A stretch of 31,450 nt of DNA from JBEKCB01 sp052139675 (GCA_052139675.1 JBKQWE010000058.1:1-31450), one strand, 5' to 3'. Positions 22,357 to 31,239 are shown, numbered from the stretch's first letter. Translations and numbers: made by a program. Notes: a model not told the origin generated them from the letters alone.

Positions 22357-23642
22357 CTTCGACATCGAGCCGCGAGCTGTTCGCCGAAGCCGTGAAGATC
22401 ATCCCGGGCGGAGTGAACTCGCCGGTGCGCGCGTTCGGATCGGTGGGCGGAAGCCCGCGGTTCATCGCCCGCGCGGAGGGCGCGCGCGTGTGGGACGTCG
22501 AGGGCAACTCCTACATTGACTACGTCGGCTCATGGGGCCCGCTCATCCTCGGGCACGCGCACGCCGAGACGGTGGCGGCGGTCTGCGACGCGGCGCGGCG
22601 CGGCCTGAGCTTCGGAGCGCCGACGGCGGGCGAGGTGACGCTGGCGAAGATGATCGTCGAGCGAATCCCCTCGATCCAGATGGTCCGGCTGGTGAGCTCC
22701 GGCACCGAGGCGACCATGACGGCGCTGCGGGTCGCGCGGGGCTTCACCCGCCGCGAGAAGGTCATCAAGTTCTCCGGCTGCTATCACGGCCATTCCGACG
22801 CGTTCCTGGTGAAGGCGGGATCCGGCGCGGCCACGCTGGGCGTGCCGACGAGCCCGGGCGTCCCGGCGGCGGTCGCCGCCCAGACGGCGGCGGTCGAGTT
22901 CAACGACTTGGGCGCGGTCCGCGAGGTTTTCTCGGAGAGCCCGGGCGAGGTCGCCGCCGTCATCGTCGAGCCGATCTGCGGGAACGCCGGCGTGATCCCG
23001 CCGGAGCCGGGTTTTCTGGAGGGCCTGCGCGAGCTGTGCACGGCCCATGGCGCGCTGCTGATTCTCGATGAGGTGATGACCGGGTTCCGGATTCGCCCCG
23101 GCTCGGCCCAGGCGCTCTATGGGATTACGCCCGACTTGACCACGCTCGGGAAAATCGTCGGCGGCGGACTTCCCATCGGAGCGGTTGGCGGGCGGGCGGA
23201 CGTCATGAAACTGCTCGCGCCGTCGGGCCCGGTCTACCAGGCCGGGACGCTCTCGGGCAATCCGGTCGCCGTCGCGGCGGGGATCGCCACACTGCGCAGC
23301 CTGAACGGCGCGGTCTACAATCGGCTGGAGACGCTTGGCGCGCGGCTGGAGGCGGGCATTCGAGGGAACCTGGCGCGACGCGCGTTCCCCGGGCGGTTCC
23401 AGCGCGTCGGGTCCATGGCCACGCTGTTCTTCACCGATCGGCCCGTGAAATCCATGCGCGATGCGGCATCGTGCGACACGAAGAAGTTCGCCGCCTACTT
23501 CCGCGCGATGCTCGCCGCCGGAATCTACCTGCCGCCGAGCCAATACGAGGCCTTCTTCATCAGCGCCGCGCACACGGAAGAGGATATTGACCGAACCATC
23601 GCGGCGAATGGGGCTGCGCTGGAAGAGGCGCATCGCCAATAG
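22353..23642 (+). CDS. hemL: Glutamate-1-semialdehyde 2,1-aminomutase
   Basis: PLP enzyme converting glutamate-1-semialdehyde to 5-aminolevulinate, the C5-pathway entry to tetrapyrroles. The 429-residue length is standard. Signatures: IPGGVNSPVRAF near the start, YVGSWGPLILGHAH, SSGTEATMTALRVAR, KFSGCYHGHSD, LILDEVMTGFR, and the PLP lysine in LGKIVGGGLPIGA (K267). It closes the haem operon, overlapping the ahbDAB stop by four bases. Its presence means the organism uses the C5 route. Its partners glutamyl-tRNA reductase (hemA) and porphobilinogen synthase (hemB) are not in the window. Confidence 0.97.
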   Translation: MTSTSSRELFAEAVKIIPGGVNSPVRAFGSVGGSPRFIARAEGARVWDVEGNSYIDYVGSWGPLILGHAHAETVAAVCDAARRGLSFGAPTAGEVTLAKMIVERIPSIQMVRLVSSGTEATMTALRVARGFTRREKVIKFSGCYHGHSDAFLVKAGSGAATLGVPTSPGVPAAVAAQTAAVEFNDLGAVREVFSESPGEVAAVIVEPICGNAGVIPPEPGFLEGLRELCTAHGALLILDEVMTGFRIRPGSAQALYGITPDLTTLGKIVGGGLPIGAVGGRADVMKLLAPSGPVYQAGTLSGNPVAVAAGIATLRSLNGAVYNRLETLGARLEAGIRGNLARRAFPGRFQRVGSMATLFFTDRPVKSMRDAASCDTKKFAAYFRAMLAAGIYLPPSQYEAFFISAAHTEEDIDRTIAANGAALEEAHRQ

Positions 23643-23663
23643 CCCGCGAGAGGCGGCGTCAAC

Positions 23664-23843
23664 TCACTTCGTTGTTCTGCCTGCCGGTTCGTAGCCGCCG
23701 GGAGATTCTCGGACAAGGGGCTTGCCGTATTTTTTCTCGGCCTGTCGCAGCATCTTGAAGAAGCGGTGGACATCGTACCCTGCTTCTGCGGCGAGCTTGG
23801 CACCCGCTTGCCGTACTTCTTTCACAATAGGGTCGGGGTTCAT
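23664..23843 (-). CDS. Small protein, probable antitoxin partner of the PIN toxin
   Basis: A 59-residue frame starting MNPDPIVKEVRQAGAKLAAE and containing HRFFKMLRQAEKKYGKP, charged and helical. It begins three bases after the toxin stop and has an AGGAG Shine-Dalgarno within the toxin's last codons, so coupled expression is likely. The MNPDPIV-E-V-R opening is a form I associate with short proteins encoded beside PIN-domain toxins. It lacks an obvious DNA-binding domain. Toxin-first order is less common than antitoxin-first. It converges on hemL with 21 bases between the stops. Confidence 0.7.
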   Translation of the reverse strand: MNPDPIVKEVRQAGAKLAAEAGYDVHRFFKMLRQAEKKYGKPLVRESPGGYEPAGRTTK

Positions 23844-23846
23844 GGC

Positions 23847-24332
23847 TTACGTCTCCTGTTCCACGCCCAGTAGTTCCTCCGGCGTACAAATTGTAGGCGT
23901 TGGGACACCCGCAGCCGTGTTGAGCCTTGTCAAACGTTTGATGATTTCCCCGTTGGCAATATGAGCGCAGTTCCAAGTCACCAGGAAATCCATCGCATAG
24001 ACGCACGCAAAGGCAATATGCGCTGCGTCCCGGATGGCGCTCCGGGGCAAGCTAAACTCCGCCATGTACCGGCCTGTCAACCGCTCGACGGCTTCAGCAG
24101 CTTCGAGAATCTTAAATGCGCCAACTGCCTGCAGCCGCCTCTGGACCTGTTCGGGATCTCCTTCGCGCGCCTCCTCGAGCACCAAAGAAGAAATGTAGGG
24201 GCGGAAATCGGAAAGCCTCGTCTCCCACCAAGCTCGCGTTATCTGCTGATGTGCCAAAACAACTACGTCCCGCGAATCACGGGAGACATAGTAGCTGGGC
24301 ACGGTTGTCTCAACGTACAATGACGGTTTCAT
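23847..24332 (-). CDS. PIN-domain protein, VapC-like toxin
   Basis: A 161-residue PIN-fold protein, probably a ribonuclease toxin of the VapC type. The N-terminus KPSLYVETTVPSYYV has the PIN first strand, with Glu in place of the more usual Asp, as in the YxETTxPSY subgroup. Later acidic positions are in LVLEEAREGD and SAIRDAAHIAFACVYAMDFLVTWNCAHIAN, the latter being the conserved D-AHIA and TWN region. Promoter-like elements lie at 24372-24400. It is a small accessory unit sitting between the haem operon and nuoN. Housekeeping PIN nucleases are an alternative, but the paired small gene favours a toxin-antitoxin pair. Confidence 0.85.
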   Translation of the reverse strand: MKPSLYVETTVPSYYVSRDSRDVVVLAHQQITRAWWETRLSDFRPYISSLVLEEAREGDPEQVQRRLQAVGAFKILEAAEAVERLTGRYMAEFSLPRSAIRDAAHIAFACVYAMDFLVTWNCAHIANGEIIKRLTRLNTAAGVPTPTICTPEELLGVEQET

Positions 24333-24371
24333 CCGATGCGGATCCTCTGCCCTTCAATCGTCCTCAAACGG

Positions 24372-24400
24372 AGAATACCATCGGCAGGAAGAGCCGTCAA
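24372..24400 (-). promoter_or_regulatory. Sigma-70-type promoter for the toxin-antitoxin pair
   Basis: On the minus strand TTGACG (24395-24400), 17 bases, TATTCT (24372-24377). The start site near 24365 gives a leader of about 30 bases with a GAGGA before the ATG at 24332. Confidence 0.5.
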
Positions 24401-24471
24401 TCTTTTTGCCCCGAATCTTGAAGTGCGGCAGGCGCGCCGAGAGATCATGCGGCACGTTGTTTCCGCAATTT

Positions 24472-24497
24472 GGATTCCCGCTTTCGCGGGAATGACT
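24472..24497. repeat. ATTCCCGC-TTTC-GCGGGAAT hairpin repeat
   Basis: An 8-bp perfect stem (24474-24481 with 24486-24493) around TTTC, flanked by TGG and GAC. This is the familiar dispersed repeat whose translation reads WIPAFAGMT or DSRFRGND. It lies about 30 bases downstream of nuoN and might also end that transcript, although no T-run follows on either strand. Confidence 0.7.
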
Positions 24498-24526
24498 TGG
24501 GGGACGATTGGCGAAGCTTGCGGGGG

Positions 24527-26014
24527 TTATTTGAGTACGAGCGCCGAGTTTGCGGCGAAGGACTGCAGCGGGCCCCAGTAGACGCCCAGGATCAGCACCG
24601 GGACGGCTAGGACCAGCATCACGGTACAGTACGACAGCGCCACGGGTCTCGGCGCGGCGGCGGCCGGCTCCGTCTCGGTCAGGAACATCACCCTGACGAT
24701 CCTCGCATAGTAGTAGAGCGAAATGGCGGCGTTGATGACGCCGACGAGGGCGAGCGCGTCGTACCAGGGGCCGGCTTTATGGAGCACGGCGGCGAAGATG
24801 TAGAACTTCGCCACGAACCCGCCGAACGGCGGAACGCCGGCGAGGGAAAAGAGAAAGATCGCCATCGTCACGGCCAGCAGCGGGCGGGTCTGCGAGAGGC
24901 CGCGATAGCCGTTGATATCCTCGCGGCCGGTGCTGTCGCGGACGGCCATCACCACGAGGAAAGCGCCCAGGTTCATCAGCAGGTAGACGCCGAGATAGAG
25001 CATGACCGAGTCCACGCCCTGCGGCGTGAAGACGGACAGGCCCATGAGCATGTAGCCGGCATGGGCGATGCTCGAATAGGCGAGAAGGCGCTTCACATTC
25101 TCCTGCCGGATCGCGGCCAAGTTGCCCAGGGTCATGGTGGCGGCGGCCGCCAGTCCGAACAGGGCGGGCCACGGGACTGCGGCCGTGCCGACGACGGTGG
25201 TGAAGAAGCGGATGAGCACCGCGAAGCCCGCGGCCTTCGGGCCGACGGAGAGCAGCGCCGTCACGGGCGTCGGCGCGCCCTGGTAGACGTCCGGGCACCA
25301 CATGTGAAACGGCACCGCCGCGATCTTGTACGCGAACCCAGCGAACACCATGACCAGCGCGATGGAGCAGATCAGCTTGTTCGCGGCCGGCCCGCCGCTC
25401 GCCAGCAGTCCCACCATCCCCTTGCCGATCTCCCGGATGTCCAGTTGCCCGGTCAGCCCGTAGAGATACGAGAAGCCGAACAGCATGATCCCGGAGGCCA
25501 GCGCGCCATACACGACGTACTTGAGCGCCGCCTCGGTGGAGTTCGGCTCATTCCGCTTGAACGCGGTCAGCACGTAGGAACAGATCGAGAGGAACTCGAT
25601 GGAGAGGACGATCATCAGGCAATGCGTCGCGCTCGCGAGCAGGAACATGCCGACGGTGAGCGCCAGCAGCAGCGCGAAAAATTCGCCCTCCTGCGGGCGC
25701 TCCACCTCCAGCGACGAGTACGACAGGACCGCCACCAGGGCGCCCGCGGCCAGGAACAGCCACTTGAAGTAGATGGAGAACGAGTCCACGACGACCATGC
25801 CCGAGAAGAGGGACACGGCGCCGGCCGCCGGAGGCTGAGCGCTCCAGAGCGCCAGCGCGGCCAGGGCGAACGCCGCCAGGGTGATCCCGAGCGCCAGCTT
25901 CCGCCTGAGCGCCGGGACGTTCATCGCGAACAGGTCGGCGCAGAGGACGAGGAGGACCCCGCAGATCAGGATCGCCTCGGGCAGAAACAGTTTCAGGTCA
26001 TGCAGAGTCTGCAT
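24527..26014 (-). CDS. nuoN: NADH-quinone oxidoreductase subunit N
   Basis: Antiporter-like proton-pumping membrane subunit of complex I. The 495-residue product has about fourteen helices and the family segments VLSIEFLSICSYVLTAFKR (Glu in TM5), YKIAAVPFHMWCPDVYQGAPTPVTALLSVGPKAAGF (Lys and loop region), and LLAYSSIAHAGYMLMGL. It is last in the I-J-K-L-M-N order, nine bases after nuoM, as in most nuo operons. Confidence 0.96.
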   Translation of the reverse strand: MQTLHDLKLFLPEAILICGVLLVLCADLFAMNVPALRRKLALGITLAAFALAALALWSAQPPAAGAVSLFSGMVVVDSFSIYFKWLFLAAGALVAVLSYSSLEVERPQEGEFFALLLALTVGMFLLASATHCLMIVLSIEFLSICSYVLTAFKRNEPNSTEAALKYVVYGALASGIMLFGFSYLYGLTGQLDIREIGKGMVGLLASGGPAANKLICSIALVMVFAGFAYKIAAVPFHMWCPDVYQGAPTPVTALLSVGPKAAGFAVLIRFFTTVVGTAAVPWPALFGLAAAATMTLGNLAAIRQENVKRLLAYSSIAHAGYMLMGLSVFTPQGVDSVMLYLGVYLLMNLGAFLVVMAVRDSTGREDINGYRGLSQTRPLLAVTMAIFLFSLAGVPPFGGFVAKFYIFAAVLHKAGPWYDALALVGVINAAISLYYYARIVRVMFLTETEPAAAAPRPVALSYCTVMLVLAVPVLILGVYWGPLQSFAANSALVLK

Positions 26015-26023
26015 CCGCTTACC

Positions 26024-27640
26024 TCATGATCCGATCCGGGGCGTCACTCGCACGATGGCCATCAGGCTGTGGAGCGATTTGTTCATCAGGTCGAAGATCG
26101 GCACCGGATAAAAGCCGAAGAAGATGACCATCGCCGCCAGCGGGTAGAGCGTGAACCGCTCGCGCCAGTTCATGTCCAGGAGCGATTTCCATTTCTCGTT
26201 GAGCTGGCCGAGGAACATCCGCTGCATCGTCCAGAGGTAGTACGCCGCCGTGATGATGACCGCCGTCGCGGAGAGGATGGTCATGATGCGGAACTGGACG
26301 AACGCGCCGACGAACACCAGGAACTCGCCGATGAAGCCGGCCAGGCCGGGCAGTCCCAGGCTGGCCATGAAGGCCAGGCCGGTGATGCCGGAGTACTCGG
26401 GCATGTTCTGGGCCAGGCCGCCGAAGCCGGCGATCTCGCGCGTGTGGGCGCGGTCGTAAATGACCCCGGCGATGAGGAACAGCATCGGCGAGATCAGCCC
26501 GTGGCTGACCATCTGGAACACGGCGCCGGTGACGCCCTGCGGCGTCATCGCCGCAAGCCCCAGGAGCACGAATCCCATGTGGCTGATCGAGGAGTAGGCG
26601 ATCATCTTCTTCAGGTCGCGCTGCGCCAGGCACACGAACGCGCCGTACACGATGTTGATCGTTCCGAACAGGCCGATGGCCGTGGCCGCCCACACGGCCG
26701 CTTCGGGCAGAATCTGGAAATTGAAGCGGATCATCCCGTACGCGCCGGTCTTCAGCAGGATGCCCGCGAGGATGACGGAGATCGGGGTCGGCGCCTCGAC
26801 GTGCGCGTCGGGCAGCCACGTGTGGAACGGGAACATCGGGACCTTGATCGCAAAGCCGATGAACAGGCCCACGAAGATGATCTTCGAGAACGCGATGCCC
26901 AGGATCGGCGCCGCCTTCGCGAACAGGCCGCCCTGCCCCATGGTTGAGAGCGCCATGATGTTGAACGTGTGCGGGGTCGCAGTCCCGTCCGCCAGCACGC
27001 TCGGCCCGGAGGTGTAGTAGAGGCCGATCATGCACAGGAGCATCAGGACCGAGCCGGCGAGCGTGTAGAGGAAGAACTTGATCGCGGCGTATTCCTTGCG
27101 CGGGCCGCCCCAGATGCCGATGAGGAAGTACATCGGCAGGAGCATAAGTTCCCAGAAGATGTAGAACATGAAGAAGTCCATCGCGCAGAAGGTGCCCAGC
27201 ATGCCGGTCTCGAGCATCAGGAACATGACCATGTAGCCGGGGACTTTTCGCTGGCTGAAATGGTGGCTGTCCACCTTGCCCCACCACGGCAGCGACGCGA
27301 CCATCGCCACCAGCGAGATCAGCGCGGTGAGCAGCACCATGGTGATGGAGATGCCGTCAACGCCCAGGAAGTACTCGATGTTGAACTGCCGCATCCAGAC
27401 GAAGTGATGGACGAACTGCAGCTTCGTCGAGGCGCCGTCGAAGTTCTTCCACAGGAAGCACCCGAGCAGCAGCACGACGGCGCAAGTCGCCAGGCCGACG
27501 GCGCGGCTGGCGTTGTCGAAGAACTCCTTCGACCCGTTGACCGCCTCCTTCACGCAGGCCAGCACCAGGATCAGCGCCGCGCCGATCAGCGGCAGGAAGA
27601 CCATCCACGAGAGCAGCGTTGACGTCGTTGGGTAGTCCAT
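26024..27640 (-). CDS. nuoM: NADH-quinone oxidoreductase subunit M
   Basis: Antiporter-like proton-translocating subunit of complex I, 538 residues from the chosen start. Signatures: FFMFYIFWELMLLPMYFLIGIWG (TM5 Glu), GFAIKVPMFPFHTWLPDAHVEAPTPISVILAGILLKTGAYG (TM7 Lys and TM8 region), MIAYSSISHMGFVLLGL. I prefer the ATG at 27640 to an in-frame TTG at 27652, since the strong GGAGGAG at 27655-27661 is only two bases from the TTG but 14 from the ATG; neither spacing is ideal. Confidence 0.95.
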   Translation of the reverse strand: MDYPTTSTLLSWMVFLPLIGAALILVLACVKEAVNGSKEFFDNASRAVGLATCAVVLLLGCFLWKNFDGASTKLQFVHHFVWMRQFNIEYFLGVDGISITMVLLTALISLVAMVASLPWWGKVDSHHFSQRKVPGYMVMFLMLETGMLGTFCAMDFFMFYIFWELMLLPMYFLIGIWGGPRKEYAAIKFFLYTLAGSVLMLLCMIGLYYTSGPSVLADGTATPHTFNIMALSTMGQGGLFAKAAPILGIAFSKIIFVGLFIGFAIKVPMFPFHTWLPDAHVEAPTPISVILAGILLKTGAYGMIRFNFQILPEAAVWAATAIGLFGTINIVYGAFVCLAQRDLKKMIAYSSISHMGFVLLGLAAMTPQGVTGAVFQMVSHGLISPMLFLIAGVIYDRAHTREIAGFGGLAQNMPEYSGITGLAFMASLGLPGLAGFIGEFLVFVGAFVQFRIMTILSATAVIITAAYYLWTMQRMFLGQLNEKWKSLLDMNWRERFTLYPLAAMVIFFGFYPVPIFDLMNKSLHSLMAIVRVTPRIGS

Positions 27641-27661
27641 AGCGAAACCCAATCTCCTCCG

Positions 27662-29878
27662 TTAGAAGAGCACGTAGCTGGCCAGAATCAGGATGATTCC
27701 GCCGGCCATGGCCACGTACAAATAGGAGCGAATGTTTCCGGTCTGCAAGAGGCACAGCATGCCGCCGGCATCGGAGATCATCGAAGCGGTCCCGTTGACG
27801 GCGCCGTCCACCACCTGGCTGTCCGTTTTGCCGTGCAGCCAGGCCAGGCCCAGGACGATCGGGCGGGTGACGTTGACCAGCCCGTCCACGACGGTCCGGT
27901 CGAACCAGTCCAGGGCGAGCCGGAGTTGCATGACCGCCCACACCACGGTGGCGTTGTAGATCTCGTCCACGTAATACTTGTTGTAGACCAGGGTATGGAT
28001 ACCGTGCACCCAGGCCGTCCGGCTCGCGTAGAGTTTCTGCGGGACCGGGTTCCTGTTGTCGAGATACAGCCACCGGGCCAGTTGCCAGCCGGTGAGCGCC
28101 AGCGCGACCGAGAGCGCCATCAGCGCCCACTCGGCGGAAGCGCCATGGCCCGCGTCCCGGATCAGCCCGGCCGTGCCGGCGAAGACCGGCTCCAGCCACT
28201 GCTGCAGGCCGTTCGGCAGATGCCAGAGCTCCGGCAGCCCCGCGAGCCCGCCGAGCAGCGACAGCGCCGCGAGCGCGATGAGCACGGCCGTCATGCTGCG
28301 GGGCGATTCTTTCGGCGCGTGATGATGCTCGGCGTGGGCCCCGGTCTCGCGGTCATGGGCGCGGTCGGCGCCGCGGTACTCGCCGCTGAAGGTCATGTAA
28401 TAGGAGCGGAACATGTAGAAGGAAGTGCCGACGGCGGCGAGCGCGCCGAGGGCCCAGACGGCGATGCCGCCGCCGGGAAGGATCAGGTTCCCCGCGTTGA
28501 ACGCCCTCCACAGGATCTCGTCCTTGGAGAAGAACCCGGAGGTCAGCGGGAAGCCGGCGATGGCGCAGCAGGCGATGAAGTACGTCGCCGCCGTGACGGG
28601 CATCAGCTTCTTCAGGCCGCCCATCTTGCGCATGTCCTGCTCGTGGTGGCAGCCCACGATCACGCTGCCCGCGCCGAGGAAGAGGCAGGCCTTGAAGAAC
28701 GCGTGGGTCATCAGGTGGAAAATGCCCACCCCGTACGCGCCGACGCCCACCGCGATGAACATGAAGCCGAGCTGGCTGATCGTCGAGTAGGCCAGCACTT
28801 TCTTGATGTCATGCTGAAAGAAGCCGATCGTCGCGGCGAAGACCGCGGTCAGCACCCCGATCACCGCGATCCAGGTCATCACGAAGGGGCTCAGGGCGAA
28901 AATGAAGTTCAGCCGCGCGACCATGTACACGCCGGCAGTCACCATCGTGGCCGCGTGGATCAGCGCGCTGACCGGCGTCGGGCCGGCCATGGCGTCCGGC
29001 AGCCACACATATAAAGGAAGCTGCGCCGACTTTCCCATCGCGCCGACGAAAAGCAGTATCCCGATCAATGCCACCAGGCTGATCCCGAAGACTTTCTTCT
29101 GGATGAACGCCTCGCGGAAGGCCGGGTCGGTGAGTCTTTCCTTGACGTTTCGGAAGGTCAGGCCGACCGCCGGCGCCGGGACGGCGGCCGCCGCCTGCTG
29201 AGTCGAAGCTGTTGCGGCCGAGGCGGGCGACGCTTGCGGCTGGAACCGGCCCTGCGTCCAGTCGCCCTGCATTCCCCAGAACAGCAGGAACACGCCGATC
29301 ATGAAGCCGAAATCGCCGATCCGGTTGACGACGAACGCCTTCATGCCCGCGACCGCGTTCTTGTGTTCCTTGTACCAGAAGCTGATCAGCAGGTAGGAGC
29401 AGAGGCCGACGCCTTCCCAGCCGACGAACATCAGCACGAAGTTGTCCCCGAGGACCAGGACGAGCATCGAGAACATGAAGAGGTTCAGGTAGGAGAAGAA
29501 CCGCCAGTAGCCCGGCTCCTCGCGCATGTAGCCGATCGAGTAGACGTGGATCAGCGTGCCCACGAACGTCACCACGAAGCACATGACCAGCGTCAACGGG
29601 TCCATGATGAACGCCAGGCCGGCGTCCAATCCGCCGACCGGCAGCCAGTCCCAGAGATGGACGAAAAGGCTCCGCTCCTCGGCGGGCAGCGAGATCATCT
29701 TCGCGAAAGCGGCGACCGTGACGGCGAACGATATCGCCGGCAGGGCCACCGCCGGTATGTGCACGGCCGGCTTGCCGAACCGCGCCTGCATGCGGCTGCC
29801 CAGCAGGCCGTTGTAGACCGCGCCCAGCAGCGGGGCCAGCGGAATCAGCGCGAGCCACCAGAAATCAACCATGTTCAA
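27662..29878 (-). CDS. nuoL: NADH-quinone oxidoreductase subunit L
   Basis: The distal antiporter-like subunit of complex I. Family segments: FVGWEGVGLCSYLLISFWY, MGKSAQLPLYVWLPDAMAGPTPVSALIHAATMVTAGVYM, KKVLAYSTISQLGFMFIAVG, then the region before the C-terminal lateral helix. At 738 residues it is longer than the roughly 610-650 of many NuoL. The extra length includes an Ala/Pro/Gln-rich insert at about residues 205-250 (PQASPASAATASTQQAAAAV) and a charged His-rich loop at about 500-525. Its start overlaps nuoK by four bases. Confidence 0.95.
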   Translation of the reverse strand: MNMVDFWWLALIPLAPLLGAVYNGLLGSRMQARFGKPAVHIPAVALPAISFAVTVAAFAKMISLPAEERSLFVHLWDWLPVGGLDAGLAFIMDPLTLVMCFVVTFVGTLIHVYSIGYMREEPGYWRFFSYLNLFMFSMLVLVLGDNFVLMFVGWEGVGLCSYLLISFWYKEHKNAVAGMKAFVVNRIGDFGFMIGVFLLFWGMQGDWTQGRFQPQASPASAATASTQQAAAAVPAPAVGLTFRNVKERLTDPAFREAFIQKKVFGISLVALIGILLFVGAMGKSAQLPLYVWLPDAMAGPTPVSALIHAATMVTAGVYMVARLNFIFALSPFVMTWIAVIGVLTAVFAATIGFFQHDIKKVLAYSTISQLGFMFIAVGVGAYGVGIFHLMTHAFFKACLFLGAGSVIVGCHHEQDMRKMGGLKKLMPVTAATYFIACCAIAGFPLTSGFFSKDEILWRAFNAGNLILPGGGIAVWALGALAAVGTSFYMFRSYYMTFSGEYRGADRAHDRETGAHAEHHHAPKESPRSMTAVLIALAALSLLGGLAGLPELWHLPNGLQQWLEPVFAGTAGLIRDAGHGASAEWALMALSVALALTGWQLARWLYLDNRNPVPQKLYASRTAWVHGIHTLVYNKYYVDEIYNATVVWAVMQLRLALDWFDRTVVDGLVNVTRPIVLGLAWLHGKTDSQVVDGAVNGTASMISDAGGMLCLLQTGNIRSYLYVAMAGGIILILASYVLF

Positions 29879-30186
29879 CCCCGTAACGTTGAGGCGGAAT
29901 CCACTTCGATGCTCTTATGGAAGGTCCGGTACAGCGCGAGCACGATGGCCAGCGCCACCGTGACCCCGACCGCCGCCAGCACGATGCCGAACAGCGCGAA
30001 AACCTGGCCGGCGACCGCATTGCCGAAGTAATGCGAGAACGCGACCAGGTTGATGTTCGCCGCGTTGACGATCAGTTCGATGCCCATCAGAAGGCCGATC
30101 GCGTTCCTGCGGCTCAGGAGGCAAAGCACTCCCATGCAGAACATCGCGGCCGAGAGGACCAGGAAATGAGTCAAGCCGATGTGCAT
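29875..30186 (-). CDS. nuoK: NADH-quinone oxidoreductase subunit K
   Basis: Small three-helix membrane subunit of complex I, 103 residues, with the conserved glutamates in LLMGIELIVNAANINLVAF and the MHIGLTHFLVLSAAMFCMGV start. The ATG at 30186 lies one base after the nuoJ stop; the frame continues open upstream only through nuoJ. It overlaps nuoL by four bases. Confidence 0.96.
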   Translation of the reverse strand: MHIGLTHFLVLSAAMFCMGVLCLLSRRNAIGLLMGIELIVNAANINLVAFSHYFGNAVAGQVFALFGIVLAAVGVTVALAIVLALYRTFHKSIEVDSASTLRG

Positions 30187-30187
30187 G

Positions 30188-30691
30188 TCACCTCTCCCGG
30201 GTTTCTTTGCGCGCCACGACCACCGCGCCGACCATCCCCACCACGAGCAGCACGGAGACGACTTCGAAAGGCAGCCGGTACGCGCCGAGGAGGCCGTTCC
30301 CGATCTGCGCCGTCGTCGGCCCGAAGGGCGGCTCGCCGGCATGCGGCTTCCAGGGAGCGAGCAGGACCGCCGTCACCAGCAGGGCGAACAGCCCCGCCGC
30401 CGTCAGCATGGCGAGCCCGCGCGAAAACGATTGATTGGACCGCTTGGTTTCCTCGATCTGGAACGTGAGCATGACGGCGAACAGGATGAGGACCAGGATG
30501 CCGCCGACGTAGAGGATGAGCTGCGTGACGGCCAGGAAGTCCGCCGAAAGCATCGCGTAGATCAGGCCCACGCCGAAAAAGGCGAAGAGGAGCGAGAAGG
30601 CGGAATAGATGATGTTCGTGGAGAGCGCGACAGCCGCCGAGCTGACCAGGATCAACGCGCAGAGCGCGTAAAACATGATGGCGTAGGTCAT
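30188..30691 (-). CDS. nuoJ: NADH-quinone oxidoreductase subunit J
   Basis: Five-helix membrane subunit of complex I, 167 residues, with the family start MTYAIMFYALCALILVSSAAVALSTN, the LLFAFFGVGLIYAMLSADFLAVTQLILYVGGILVLILFAVML core containing the pi-bulge helix, and a C-terminal LPFEVVSVLLVVGMVGAVVVARKE. The start at 30691 overlaps the nuoI stop (ATGA); a longer in-frame start lies inside nuoI and is rejected. Confidence 0.96.
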   Translation of the reverse strand: MTYAIMFYALCALILVSSAAVALSTNIIYSAFSLLFAFFGVGLIYAMLSADFLAVTQLILYVGGILVLILFAVMLTFQIEETKRSNQSFSRGLAMLTAAGLFALLVTAVLLAPWKPHAGEPPFGPTTAQIGNGLLGAYRLPFEVVSVLLVVGMVGAVVVARKETRER

Positions 30692-31239
30692 GGCTTCTCC
30701 GCCGCCCGGCCGGCCGCACGCGCCGAAAAGCCGTTCTTGATTTTGGCCGCGACGATGCTTCCCTTCGGCCGGACCTCGGGCGCGGGCCCCTTCAGCGCGT
30801 GAGGCGTCACCGGCGAGCCCTTCTCGATGTACCGCAGCACCAGGTTGCGGATGTCTCCGTCGGCGGCGGCGAACTGGGTTGTGTGCCGGAGGCCGCCGGT
30901 CGGGCACGCCTCCACGCAGAGGCCGCAGACCATGCACTTGCTCGCGTCAATGTCGAACTGCGTGATGCGGCGCTCCTTGGTCGCGGGATCTCTCTCGACC
31001 GCGACCGCGATGCACTCGATCGGGCACTCCTTCATGCACGCCATGCAGCCGATGCAAAGGCGCGTCTCCACTTCCAGCAGCCCGCGATACCGCTCCGGCA
31101 GCGTGTCCTCGATGCTCTTCTCGATCTTGTCGGGCCACTGGACCGTATAGGGCCGGCGGAACATCCAGCTCAGCGTCACGGTCATGCCCTCGAGGACCGA
31201 GAGCACGCTGTTGACGATGTTCTTGAAATATCGGGTCAC
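30688..31239 (-). CDS. nuoI: NADH-quinone oxidoreductase subunit I (8Fe ferredoxin-type)
   Basis: Peripheral-arm subunit carrying two [4Fe-4S] clusters (N6a/N6b) that pass electrons toward the quinone site. The 183-residue product has CIGCMACMKECP and CMVCGLCVEACPTGG, plus an amphipathic N-terminal region (VNSVLSVLEGMTVTLSWMFRRPYTVQWPD). It starts with GTG at 31239, preceded by AAGGG. It is the first gene of the visible operon: nuoH, which normally comes just before, is not in the 211 bases upstream. Confidence 0.94.
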   Translation of the reverse strand: MTRYFKNIVNSVLSVLEGMTVTLSWMFRRPYTVQWPDKIEKSIEDTLPERYRGLLEVETRLCIGCMACMKECPIECIAVAVERDPATKERRITQFDIDASKCMVCGLCVEACPTGGLRHTTQFAAADGDIRNLVLRYIEKGSPVTPHALKGPAPEVRPKGSIVAAKIKNGFSARAAGRAAEKP

